DNA of 16,420 bases from Euryarchaeota archaeon UBA105. GTDB taxonomy: Archaea; Thermoplasmatota; Poseidoniia; Poseidoniales; Thalassarchaeaceae. Location of the stretch: the NCBI GenBank assembly GCA_002496905.1, contig DALV01000079.1, forward strand, positions 20,742 through 37,161, written 5' to 3'. The notes under the pieces are model-generated. The model did no database searches. It was not told the DNA's origin and saw only the letters and a program-made list of their open reading frames with translations. Numbering within the stretch: position 1 is the first letter of the stretch; the number at the start of each line of letters is the position of its first letter. Positions 1-8,159 of this stretch are shown one piece after another. The translations under genes and the position numbers were made by a program.

Positions 1-6
1 GGTGAT
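1..6 (+). promoter_or_regulatory. Shine-Dalgarno site of the protease gene
   Basis: GGTGAT is a perfect match to the complement of the archaeal 16S 3' end (ATCACC). It lies 6 bases before the ATG at 13. The reading frame stays open to the window edge, so this site is the main reason for placing the start at 13 and not calling the gene truncated. Confidence 0.6.
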
Positions 7-12
7 TGGCCA

Positions 13-1251
13 ATGACTCTTGAGGACCTTGAGTTAATGCCTGAACCAGAAGATAGCAGGTTGCTGACCGCTGTCGACCCTCAGGCACCGGGGTATCCCG
101 GCTCCGACTATGGTCTGACCGATCAAGAAGCACGAGAGCTTCGTTGGCCATTAGGTCCGATGAAGGAGTTTCTATGGCCATGGGGTGCTGCTAGTTTTGC
201 TATTGGAACTGTGCTATTGTTAATGACTTGGTCATCGATTCAACCTCTATTGATATCTTACCTTCCTGATTCAGAGTGGGCCTATCAATCTTCAGGAATA
301 AGGGAATTACAAGACCAGGGCTACTTTGGGGGTGGAATCCATGTCTGCATAGTGGATACAGGAATTGATTATTCTCACCCTGATTTCGAAAATAGCAAAC
401 TAGTCGGATTTCGAGATTTTTACTCCGGAGAGCACGATAATATCCGCGACATAGGTGGTAATTATCACGGTACTTTGATGGCCGGATTATTAATTGCCAA
501 TGGCACCTATATCGGGGCAGCCCCTAGTGTTTCACTCTCCGTAGCCTTGGCCCTTGGTCCTGAAGGAGAAGCGGGTCAGTCGGACAGAGTCTCATTGGCG
601 ATAAGGTGGTGTAGAATTTCTCAAGATGTTGATATCATTAGCCTAAGTTTAGGTGGCGACCCAGGAAGGGGAATGAGCAATCTACAATCTGAAACTGTAC
701 AGGCGGTAAATGAGGCATTGGATGCAGGTATTTTTGTTGTGGCCGCTGCTGGAAATAATGGCCAAAAAACGAACATTAACGATGTATCAATTCCAGCGAA
801 TATCCCGGGTGTAATTGCGGTTGGTGCCTCCACAGTGGATGGTAAAATTTGGGCGAATAGTTCCATGGGTTCCGACATAGATCCTTATTCAAGTGAAGAG
901 CGAAAGTTCCCTAATCAAAAGCCAGAAGTTACCGCACCAGGAGTCAGAATGTTCTCTACAGCATCAACAGAACTCGTATCGCCCTATGCATATTCAACAG
1001 GAACCTCCGATTCAACCGTCATCGTTGTTGGCGCCCTTGCTTTGATTCTACAAATTCATGGAAATGAAATGAGAGGGGAAGACAATAAATTTGATTCTGA
1101 AGAGATGAATATGGTGAAGGGGGCGCTCGCAAATTCATCCCTAAAGGCACAAGATATTGATTCAATTCATTCAAACAAATCAGGATATGGTGAATTGAAT
1201 GCAGAAGCATGGTTAGAAGAGATTAGAACTGAGTTTAATCTAAATTCATGA
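13..1251 (+). CDS. Membrane-anchored subtilisin-like serine protease (S8 family)
   Basis: This is a serine endopeptidase of the subtilase family, probably acting outside the cell while tethered to the membrane. The first 50 residues are acidic and look cytoplasmic. A hydrophobic segment at about 57-83 should be a signal anchor. The catalytic domain follows directly, from about 107 to 400. The triad is visible: Asp115 in VDTGID, His152 in NYHGT and Ser332 in STGTSDS, with oxyanion Asn248 in AAAGNNG. The residues after the catalytic Ser are Asp-Ser where the family usually has Met-Ala. There is no room for a normal I9 propeptide between anchor and domain. ATG at 13 was chosen because GGTGAT lies 6 bases upstream, but the frame is open to the window edge, so a longer protein is possible. 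The next gene, 83 bases downstream on the same strand, encodes a large surface protein that could be a substrate. That link is inferred only. Confidence 0.9.
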   Translation: MTLEDLELMPEPEDSRLLTAVDPQAPGYPGSDYGLTDQEARELRWPLGPMKEFLWPWGAASFAIGTVLLLMTWSSIQPLLISYLPDSEWAYQSSGIRELQDQGYFGGGIHVCIVDTGIDYSHPDFENSKLVGFRDFYSGEHDNIRDIGGNYHGTLMAGLLIANGTYIGAAPSVSLSVALALGPEGEAGQSDRVSLAIRWCRISQDVDIISLSLGGDPGRGMSNLQSETVQAVNEALDAGIFVVAAAGNNGQKTNINDVSIPANIPGVIAVGASTVDGKIWANSSMGSDIDPYSSEERKFPNQKPEVTAPGVRMFSTASTELVSPYAYSTGTSDSTVIVVGALALILQIHGNEMRGEDNKFDSEEMNMVKGALANSSLKAQDIDSIHSNKSGYGELNAEAWLEEIRTEFNLNS

Positions 1252-1255
1252 ATAT

Positions 1256-1272
1256 CATTTTCCCGATTTTCC
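1256..1272 (+). terminator. T-rich tract, possible archaeal terminator
   Basis: Two TTTT runs (1258-1261 and 1267-1270) lie within 20 bases of the protease stop codon. Archaeal RNA polymerase can terminate on short oligo-T tracts without a hairpin. The runs are short, so this is a weak call. Confidence 0.3.
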
Positions 1273-1277
1273 TCAAC

Positions 1278-1292
1278 CGAGCCTACGGCTCG
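1278..1292. repeat. Perfect 6-bp hairpin with TAC loop
   Basis: CGAGCC, loop TAC and GGCTCG form a perfect inverted repeat in the gap between the protease and surface-protein genes. No T-run follows it, so it is not a bacterial-type terminator. It sits 14 bases before a TATA-like element, so it could be a processing signal or a regulator site. A similar hairpin lies at 9061-9077. Confidence 0.5.
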
Positions 1293-1305
1293 ATGAAACC
1301 CTATG

Positions 1306-1312
1306 ATTAAAT
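1306..1312 (+). promoter_or_regulatory. TATA-like box for the beta-helix surface protein
   Basis: ATTAAAT is centred about 26 bases before the ATG at 1335, which is the usual distance from an archaeal TATA box to the transcription start. No Shine-Dalgarno sequence is visible before that ATG. Together these suggest a leaderless mRNA starting at or next to the start codon. Confidence 0.4.
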
Positions 1313-1334
1313 CACTTCTAGATGCCGCGATAAT

Positions 1335-4300
1335 ATGACCGGCACCCGAGTAAGAAGCCAGTTCCTAGTATTCTTGATGCTGACTAGCACTATGTTGGCC
1401 TTAGTTGGCCCTGCCTCACCAGTATCTGCGGATAATGAAACTACAAGTGGAACCATTACTGGACTCGAGAGATGGAGTGGAACACATCAACTTACGGGAG
1501 ATGTTACAATTGCCGCCGGTGCAAAATTGATAATCGACCCCGGAACTGATATTTTATTCCCAAATGGGACTATGCTCGACGTCCGTGGTAACCTATGTGC
1601 CGGAGTTGCATCCTGTGGTTCTAGTGGCAATGCAGCTTCAGGCAACCCAATTACTCTAACATGGTCAGAACCAGGTAATTCTAATGCAACAGGAGAATGT
1701 TACGGATTAGGTACTGGGAGTTCACAAATATGGATTGAAGATCCCTCCTGTGGTGAAGGAGTCATTCTTCGAGATACAATGGATTTGTCTCAATCGGGGA
1801 TGAGGAGTATGCATTTCGAAGGCGCATGGGGTGTACCATTCTATGTTCAATTGGAATACGAATATCGGTATGGTGCCTTGATTCTAGACGGAGCAAGTCC
1901 TACTCTACGAGATATGAGATTTCAGGATATCAATACTACTAGCGTACTTGCAGCGAATTTAGCTCAACCAAATTTCATTGGTGGAGAATATGTTGCTGGA
2001 AATGACGATGAGAGTGGAGTTACAGGCCAGGCAGTGCAAATTTATGGCGGAGGTACACCAATTTCCCCTATGGTTTTCCAAGATGCTACTTTCCAATCAA
2101 CAAACAAGGGTTGTGGAAATAGAGACGGAGGAAGGTCTGCTATTTGGGCCTCTCAGACATTCATTCGAGTTGAAAACTCAGATTTTGCCGGTGGTGATTT
2201 CGGGATTAGTATCAGGAATTCAGCTGGAAAGGTGACTGATTCTACAATTACAGTCACTTGCAATGGTATTGATGTAAATAGCCTAAAGGCAATTGGAAAT
2301 ACTGAATATGATGTTGAAATTGCAAATAATGTAATCACAACTACTGAACGAACTCCAATTACTGCTTACGCTGGAGCCGACGTTCGAATTCACAATAACG
2401 AACTAGCCGGAGCTGGGGAAGGTTCTGGAATAGCAGTATATTCATCCAAGGCTGAAATACACAATAACGACATTGGACCCATTGGTGGTTGGAATGGGCT
2501 ATGGCTATTGGGAAGTTTCGATGTAAGGGCAGAAAACAATTCTATTTCAGATACAGCAAGGGAACCAATTCTGGCAGGAGAATATGGCACTCAAGCTCCA
2601 TCTCCTACGCCCGCAAGACTTTACTTAGCTAACAATTCAATATCTACCTCAGGGAGCGGGGAATGCTCTTCACAAAAGTGGTGGGGCGGTTCTTTCACTT
2701 GCCCTGCTATAATGGCGCATAGATCAGGAGTTACAATTGTAGACAATGAAATTAATGCGGGTGGAAGTGCAGATGGAATTAGGGCAACTGGAGCCTTGCT
2801 AGATGTTCGCAGAAATATCTTCAATGTTCAAGGAACCGGTGCAATAATGCAACATTATGATAGCGGATTCGCAGATTCTCAACAATATGGAACGCTGGCA
2901 TTCTTTAGCAATAATGAATGGAATGGAGTCAGTGTGACCTACAATGTATCTAAGTCCTCAGTAACCGTTCAATCAGAATACATACCAAGCCCTCCACCCG
3001 ATGAACATCCTGTTCTACTCAGCTGGTCTGATCAAGAAGCTTGGGTGCAGAACGGATGGCAAAACGGAGTTATTCCACACGAAGTTAGGGCTTGTGATAC
3101 CTGTGACGATTTCACTCCCTACAATTTCCCTCTAGCAATAAATATGGATAACAACTCCACTGTTTTTACCTTCTCTAATCTTTCAAACTTGGATTTATCA
3201 AAGGTAAAAATCGAAACTCAACCAACAAAATATGCAGTCCAGGTTCAGAGAGCTGAACTAGTAAGATTCCAAACTCTGGTAAACGGCCAAAGGGTCGAAA
3301 ATGCGAATGTATTGATCGAAGACGCACTAGGAAATGATCTATACAGCCTCGAAACTGACTCCGATGGCTACACACCATGGTTCTCTCTTGCATCTAATTT
3401 CCATCTTGATTTCAGAGGTTTAGCCGGAGGTGATAATCCAGATGGTTTTGCAGATGATGAATTCGAAGATTCATGCTCAGATGGCGAGGACAATGATGGT
3501 GATTTACTTCTTGATACAGATGACCCAGACTGCGATTATTCTGCTGGAACAAGAGAATTATCTCTCTACAGATACACCGCATACAGATTTGGTTATGGTA
3601 TAGATAGTGGGGAGTTTACTCTTTCAGATACAACCTATCAAGATACTCTATTCCTCGATAATGACCCTCCCAGTGTTTCTGTAATACAAAACGATGGCGA
3701 ATCTTTCAGAAGAGTGGTCAATTTGACCGGTTCTGCGCATGATGGGACATGGGCAGGAATTTACGAAACTGACGAGTTAGCCCAATGGGATCAGAAAGGT
3801 TTTGTCCATGCTGTGGAAATCAAAGACCCATTCACAAGCGACTGGGCCGCTGCTGGATATGCTACAGATTCTTCTGGGGCGGAACCAGGTTACGTTTCTC
3901 GTAACAACCATCCATTCAGTAGTTGGTATTACGAATATGACATGTCAGGTAGACAAGAAGGAGACTATACTTTCGAATTCAGAGCCTTTGATGGTCTGGA
4001 GTATTCTCCGATTCTAACTAGGACAATTAAGGTAAATACAGAGGCTCCTACTATCTCGGTTACTTCTCCGAGCACACAATCGACTCACACTGATGGAACT
4101 GTGACTTTCGAAGGAACTGCACATGACTCATATGGCTGCCCTATCGATTGTGGGACAGATATCGACCAGATATATTTCCAAATAGAAGGACCGAACTACA
4201 ATGTAATTACTTCCACTGATGGCGGTACAGATTGGTCATGGACATGGGATTTCAGTGGACTTCCCCGCGATTTAGCTACATACACATTTACCATTTGGGC

Positions 4301-5564
4301 ATCAGATTCCAATTTCTGCAAGGGAGAAATTGATGAGTGTGAAGCCGTAGTTATCGATTTGCAAATTGACAACCAAAATTCCCGCCCATTTGTCAGCCTA
4401 ACTTCTCCTCAGAGCGGACAGATATATGCAGTTGATGAAAAATCAATTATCAGCGGAGTCGCCAGAGATAATGATGGAGATATTACCCGTGTTGATGTAG
4501 AAATCTTTGATGTATCAAATGGATTTTTGAACGTCTTCACAGGTGCAGTCACCGAGATAGAATCTAATGGCTATTGGGAACTAGAATGGGATTCAAGAAT
4601 ATTGACTCACAACATGCAATATCTAATCAAAGCAAGATCCTATGATGGATACGAGTCCAGCGATTGGATGGAGGTGCAGGTGATTGCGGATAACCCACCA
4701 GATGCAGACAATAGCAGACCAACTTTTGATGCAACAAATTGGCAGACAGAGATTACTCTATATTGCGAATTTGATACTACATCACAAAACCCCTGCACAA
4801 CAGTAGAAATTGATTTGTTAGAGTTCTTTGATGATGTAGATGGAGTTAATTCATTGATTCTTTCAGTTTATGATGATCCTGCTAGAAGTTCAGATGATGA
4901 ATTCGGATTGGTCATCAACATAGGCATTGACGGTGTCGCCTACTACGACCCTAAGTCAATGGGATTCTACAATGAAGACATGGATACCTGGTCACTAAGT
5001 AATGTCATATTCGTGGCGACAGATCAATTCGGTTCAAAGGAGATTTCCACCCCTGTGTCTTTCAATGTGGTTCCGATTGAATTCTATGTAGGCCCGCCTG
5101 ACCAAACCACAGCAAGCGATGATGAGTTAATCTTCTTCAGTGGGTCTGGCTTACCAGGAAAAACAGTTAGAGTGACATTGGGCGGTATTCAAGTAAACTC
5201 TACCGTAGTACTTGAGGATTCTACATGGGAACTCGGTATCCCTGGAGCCATGCTAAGTAAACCCGTAATACCGGTATTTTCCATAAGCGGTTCAGAATCA
5301 ATTCAAGGAGAAGAGATTTCCCCACCATCTAGCGGCGGAGGAATTAGTGCTGTGATGATTATTGCAATTGTATTCGCTATTATTGCACTACTGGCTGGTA
5401 CACTTTTCTTCAGCGGTGTAATCGCTTTCGAAGAAGATGACGAAGAATATGATGAAGCAGAAATAAACGATTCAAAGGGACTTAGAAGTGAGGACCACCC
5501 AGGTTGGCTTTGGGACCCTGAAAAGGAAGAATGGGTGCCTGATCCCGACCATATTGGTGAGTGA
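1335..5564 (+). CDS. Large cell-surface protein: beta-helix, Ig-like modules, C-terminal anchor
   Basis: I recognise the architecture but not a specific function; adhesion, glycan binding or a surface-layer role are possible. Residues 1-32 form a signal peptide ending near VSA. Residues about 55-540 look like a right-handed parallel beta-helix, with recurring Asn turns at about 331, 354, 377, 401, 433, 470, 493 and 526. An acidic loop flanked by C714 and C733 (DGEDNDGD) resembles the MopE-type metal-binding motif. Ig-like or PKD/cadherin-like modules follow at about 777-900, 903-1012, 1017-1117 and 1128-1247. A Pro/Ser/Gly linker (1329-1336) leads to a membrane segment (about 1337-1364), an acidic stretch (EEDDEEYDEAE) and a tail with WLWDPEKEEWVPD. 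All 18 cysteines are extracellular and fall into nine close pairs. ATG at 1335 begins the signal peptide and fits a leaderless transcript. The STAND gene starts 58 bases downstream. Confidence 0.88.
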   Translation: MTGTRVRSQFLVFLMLTSTMLALVGPASPVSADNETTSGTITGLERWSGTHQLTGDVTIAAGAKLIIDPGTDILFPNGTMLDVRGNLCAGVASCGSSGNAASGNPITLTWSEPGNSNATGECYGLGTGSSQIWIEDPSCGEGVILRDTMDLSQSGMRSMHFEGAWGVPFYVQLEYEYRYGALILDGASPTLRDMRFQDINTTSVLAANLAQPNFIGGEYVAGNDDESGVTGQAVQIYGGGTPISPMVFQDATFQSTNKGCGNRDGGRSAIWASQTFIRVENSDFAGGDFGISIRNSAGKVTDSTITVTCNGIDVNSLKAIGNTEYDVEIANNVITTTERTPITAYAGADVRIHNNELAGAGEGSGIAVYSSKAEIHNNDIGPIGGWNGLWLLGSFDVRAENNSISDTAREPILAGEYGTQAPSPTPARLYLANNSISTSGSGECSSQKWWGGSFTCPAIMAHRSGVTIVDNEINAGGSADGIRATGALLDVRRNIFNVQGTGAIMQHYDSGFADSQQYGTLAFFSNNEWNGVSVTYNVSKSSVTVQSEYIPSPPPDEHPVLLSWSDQEAWVQNGWQNGVIPHEVRACDTCDDFTPYNFPLAINMDNNSTVFTFSNLSNLDLSKVKIETQPTKYAVQVQRAELVRFQTLVNGQRVENANVLIEDALGNDLYSLETDSDGYTPWFSLASNFHLDFRGLAGGDNPDGFADDEFEDSCSDGEDNDGDLLLDTDDPDCDYSAGTRELSLYRYTAYRFGYGIDSGEFTLSDTTYQDTLFLDNDPPSVSVIQNDGESFRRVVNLTGSAHDGTWAGIYETDELAQWDQKGFVHAVEIKDPFTSDWAAAGYATDSSGAEPGYVSRNNHPFSSWYYEYDMSGRQEGDYTFEFRAFDGLEYSPILTRTIKVNTEAPTISVTSPSTQSTHTDGTVTFEGTAHDSYGCPIDCGTDIDQIYFQIEGPNYNVITSTDGGTDWSWTWDFSGLPRDLATYTFTIWASDSNFCKGEIDECEAVVIDLQIDNQNSRPFVSLTSPQSGQIYAVDEKSIISGVARDNDGDITRVDVEIFDVSNGFLNVFTGAVTEIESNGYWELEWDSRILTHNMQYLIKARSYDGYESSDWMEVQVIADNPPDADNSRPTFDATNWQTEITLYCEFDTTSQNPCTTVEIDLLEFFDDVDGVNSLILSVYDDPARSSDDEFGLVINIGIDGVAYYDPKSMGFYNEDMDTWSLSNVIFVATDQFGSKEISTPVSFNVVPIEFYVGPPDQTTASDDELIFFSGSGLPGKTVRVTLGGIQVNSTVVLEDSTWELGIPGAMLSKPVIPVFSISGSESIQGEEISPPSSGGGISAVMIIAIVFAIIALLAGTLFFSGVIAFEEDDEEYDEAEINDSKGLRSEDHPGWLWDPEKEEWVPDPDHIGE
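3468..3539 (+). other. Cys-flanked acidic loop, MopE-like putative metal-binding motif
   Basis: Residues 712-735 of the surface protein follow a pattern close to C-x-DG-x-DNDGD...D-x-DDPDC. Similar loops (the MopE-type metal-binding motif) occur in secreted proteins of bacteria and archaea. Here it sits at the junction between the beta-helix half and the Ig-like half, so it may be a Ca-stabilised, disulfide-closed hinge. Metal binding is inferred from the motif alone. Confidence 0.5.
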
Positions 5565-5582
5565 AGCAATAAAGCCCAACAT

Positions 5583-5622
5583 ACGGTTAATTTCTTGAGT
5601 AATAGAAATCGCACTCAACATA
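5583..5622 (+). promoter_or_regulatory. Possible promoter of the STAND gene
   Basis: The 58-base gap before the STAND gene has no Shine-Dalgarno sequence near either candidate ATG (5623 or 5632). It holds AT-rich elements at 5587-5593 (TTAATTT) and 5601-5609 (AATAGAAAT). The second is about 27 bases before the ATG at 5632, as expected for a leaderless start there. Which one is used cannot be settled by eye. Confidence 0.25.
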
Positions 5623-8151
5623 ATGGCGTCCATGGCTAGTACACGTCCTGGCGTTCAAGAACGCATTTTACTTCATCTCCGTGATTATGTTGACTACGCT
5701 GAAAAGGTAGAGGTGCCTTTTGCGATTTCTCAAATGGGTATTGCAAATGCTGTATCAATAGCGAGGTCAAATGTGCCCCGTGCAATTTCTGGGATGAAGG
5801 AATCAGGTCATCTTATTGAACGACAAGCTCACGTTACGGGTGTTTCGAGAAAAAGGAAAGCATACTTCCTAACTACAGAAGGAGTTAGTCTTGCAGACAG
5901 TATCTGGGATAAGGCGTGTGAACAACCAGTTCGATTAATTCACTCAGACGGACGAGCTGAAAATCTCGATCTACAAACCGCCTTAGAGAAAACCGAACTA
6001 CCACTGAGACACGTAGATATTCTGAGATATCTAGATGATTCCGGCACTCTCGACTTGTCAACATTATCTCCCGATTTAATTGAAAGAGATCTCTCCAAAC
6101 ACATAGAGAAGCAATTGGTAAATTCCCTAAATGATTTACCTAGATTACGCCGATTCTTTGGACGAGATGATGAAATTACCAAAATGGCTAATATCTTAGA
6201 ATCTGAATCTACAACACTACTAGTGCCAGGAATTGCAGGAATCGGTAAAACCGCTTTAGCGGCTAAATTACTCGAGCGTTTTACTCATCGAAGAAATCTA
6301 CTCTATCACCGGTGTCAAGACTGGGAAGGTTCGAGAGCATTTCTAGAGGCTTGTTCTGAATGGCTTGCAATGATTGGAAACAACGACTTGAGCGATTACG
6401 TTTCCTCAACCCCAGTCCCACAAGTAACAATGGCAGTCAACATAATTATTGATGGGCTGAAAAATTCCCCCGCCCTAATTGTTGTAGATGACTTACACAA
6501 GGTAGCCGATGAGAACTTTGTAGCAATTCTTCGAGGGCTTACCCTTCGCATACCAGAGGCCGATGAATTAGGTCTTGTTATGTTCTCTAGATCATTCAGA
6601 ATGGTGGTTCCTGAAAATGATTCTAGTGGCGGTACAGTAGCACATTTTCTACCACTAGAGGGCCTAGACCAAGATTCTAGCAGACAAATTCTAACGGCGA
6701 TGCCAGATATTGATTTGCAACAATTCCTTCACATCTATACTCTTTCAAGAGGGCACCCTTTGGTTCTTGAATTGATTAATCGAGGTAGTGTTGGAGAAAC
6801 CTTCCACTCAACCTTAGAGGCCTTTGTGGAGAAGGAAATTTTCAGTAAATTATCAGGACCTCAAAAGCGCCTTCTAGGGGCCATTGCAGTATTCCGTGAG
6901 CCAATGCCATTGGCCTCACTGAGTACATTAGACGCTGACTTAGATTTACTAGACGACTTAGTGGAGAAAGGATTAGCCAGAAGGATTGATTCGGACAACT
7001 ATGATGTTCACGATTTAGTAAGAGAATTCCTTGTTCGGTCCATGGATGAAACATTGAAAGCAGAATTACACAATAATGCAGTAGAATGGTACAGAACACG
7101 AACCGAAACTGCTGTTGAGAAGATAGAATTCATTCATCATCTAAATGAATCTGGAAATATGGATACGCTTGCCGAGGTATTGCAACGAGATGGCAGAGAA
7201 TTGGTTAAGTCTGGTCATATTGAACTACTAGGTATTCTAAGAGGCTTAGAATCGGATGGGTTTAGCGCTATTCAATGGGGTTTGATAAGAGAACTTAGAG
7301 GAGATATTCTCTCCATTCAAGGCCGATGGGATGAGGCAGAAGAAGAATACGCTGCGGCTATTCCAACCGCCAAGAAACACAAGGAGGCTGAGATACTTGC
7401 CCGGTTACTTTCCGCTCGTGCTGACATTGCAATAAAGCGAGGTGCTATGGATGACGCCCTAGAATTGCATCGTCAAGCATTAGAAATTCAGATAGCAAAA
7501 AGAGATGCTGTTGGCGCATCAAGATCCTACATCAACATGGGATACATTTTCCGCCGCCGCAAAGACACTAGACACGCTCTAGAAGTATACGGGAATGTGG
7601 AGGAATTGCTAGACGCAGAAACCGATCCGAGTTTGATGGATGCCAGAGTAAGGCTAGCATCAGCCTTCCTAGAGATGGATGAATTAGATCGTGCTAGGGA
7701 TCATGCGATGGCAGCTCACGACGGAACAAAAGACAAGGGATTAGACGCGCTACATGCTCGCAGTAGGGCAGTTTTAGGTAGATATTATGCTAGGATGAAA
7801 GATAATGATTTGGCTTTACTTCACTATTCTGCGGCGTTGGAAATATTATCTGAGGCAACAGATCCTCACAGTGCTGTAGAGGTTGAAATGTTGCTAGGTC
7901 AAGTCCTAAGCGATGCGGGCAGGAAATCGGAGGCCGCAGAACGTTACTTGGATGGTCTTGCGGTCGCTGAAGCCAATGATTTCAGATTATTACAAGGTGA
8001 ATTACTTGCAAGGTTAGGTGAGGTAGAAAGCGACCGCTCTGCTCGAATGAATTACCTCCAACGCTCCCTTACAGTATTCCGTGAGTTAGGTGCCGTTGAC
8101 CGAATGAGAGATGTCCAAACTGCAGTACATCGAGCAATCATGGGTCATTGA
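5623..8151 (+). CDS. STAND-family NTPase with N-terminal winged helix and C-terminal TPRs
   Basis: This is a predicted cytoplasmic signal-transduction NTPase, with the order of a MalT-like transcription factor but the DNA-binding domain at the N terminus. Residues about 8-95 form a winged helix-turn-helix: a recognition-helix region near IARSNVPRAISGMKESG, then a basic wing with SRKRKAYFLT. The nucleotide-binding part opens with FFGRDDEI (178-185). Walker A is GIAGIGKT (203-210; Lys209, Thr210). Walker B is ALIVVDD (284-290). A sensor-like FSRS lies at 321-324, followed by the NB-ARC-type GHPL at 377-380 and an MHD-like VHD at 462-464. From about 549 to 830 there are TPR-like helical pairs with repeated alanine/leucine spacing. 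ATP or ADP switching and ligand sensing by the TPRs are known for this class. The ligand and DNA target here are unknown. ATG at 5632 is an alternative start. Its place after the surface-protein gene suggests, but does not show, local regulation. Confidence 0.85.
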   Translation: MASMASTRPGVQERILLHLRDYVDYAEKVEVPFAISQMGIANAVSIARSNVPRAISGMKESGHLIERQAHVTGVSRKRKAYFLTTEGVSLADSIWDKACEQPVRLIHSDGRAENLDLQTALEKTELPLRHVDILRYLDDSGTLDLSTLSPDLIERDLSKHIEKQLVNSLNDLPRLRRFFGRDDEITKMANILESESTTLLVPGIAGIGKTALAAKLLERFTHRRNLLYHRCQDWEGSRAFLEACSEWLAMIGNNDLSDYVSSTPVPQVTMAVNIIIDGLKNSPALIVVDDLHKVADENFVAILRGLTLRIPEADELGLVMFSRSFRMVVPENDSSGGTVAHFLPLEGLDQDSSRQILTAMPDIDLQQFLHIYTLSRGHPLVLELINRGSVGETFHSTLEAFVEKEIFSKLSGPQKRLLGAIAVFREPMPLASLSTLDADLDLLDDLVEKGLARRIDSDNYDVHDLVREFLVRSMDETLKAELHNNAVEWYRTRTETAVEKIEFIHHLNESGNMDTLAEVLQRDGRELVKSGHIELLGILRGLESDGFSAIQWGLIRELRGDILSIQGRWDEAEEEYAAAIPTAKKHKEAEILARLLSARADIAIKRGAMDDALELHRQALEIQIAKRDAVGASRSYINMGYIFRRRKDTRHALEVYGNVEELLDAETDPSLMDARVRLASAFLEMDELDRARDHAMAAHDGTKDKGLDALHARSRAVLGRYYARMKDNDLALLHYSAALEILSEATDPHSAVEVEMLLGQVLSDAGRKSEAAERYLDGLAVAEANDFRLLQGELLARLGEVESDRSARMNYLQRSLTVFRELGAVDRMRDVQTAVHRAIMGH

Positions 8152-8159
8152 TTTGTTGT
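8152..8159. other. 8-base convergent gap between the STAND and hydrolase genes
   Basis: Only eight bases separate two convergent stop codons, so each transcript must end inside the other gene or overlap it. The plus strand reads ATTTGTTGTT across the junction, a poor oligo-T tract. No hairpin is visible. Confidence 0.5.

Noticed and set aside
1335..5564. Beta-helix region as an active pectate lyase or other named polysaccharide lyase
   Set aside because: The helix turns are clear but I see no catalytic residue set specific to any lyase family, so no enzyme is claimed.
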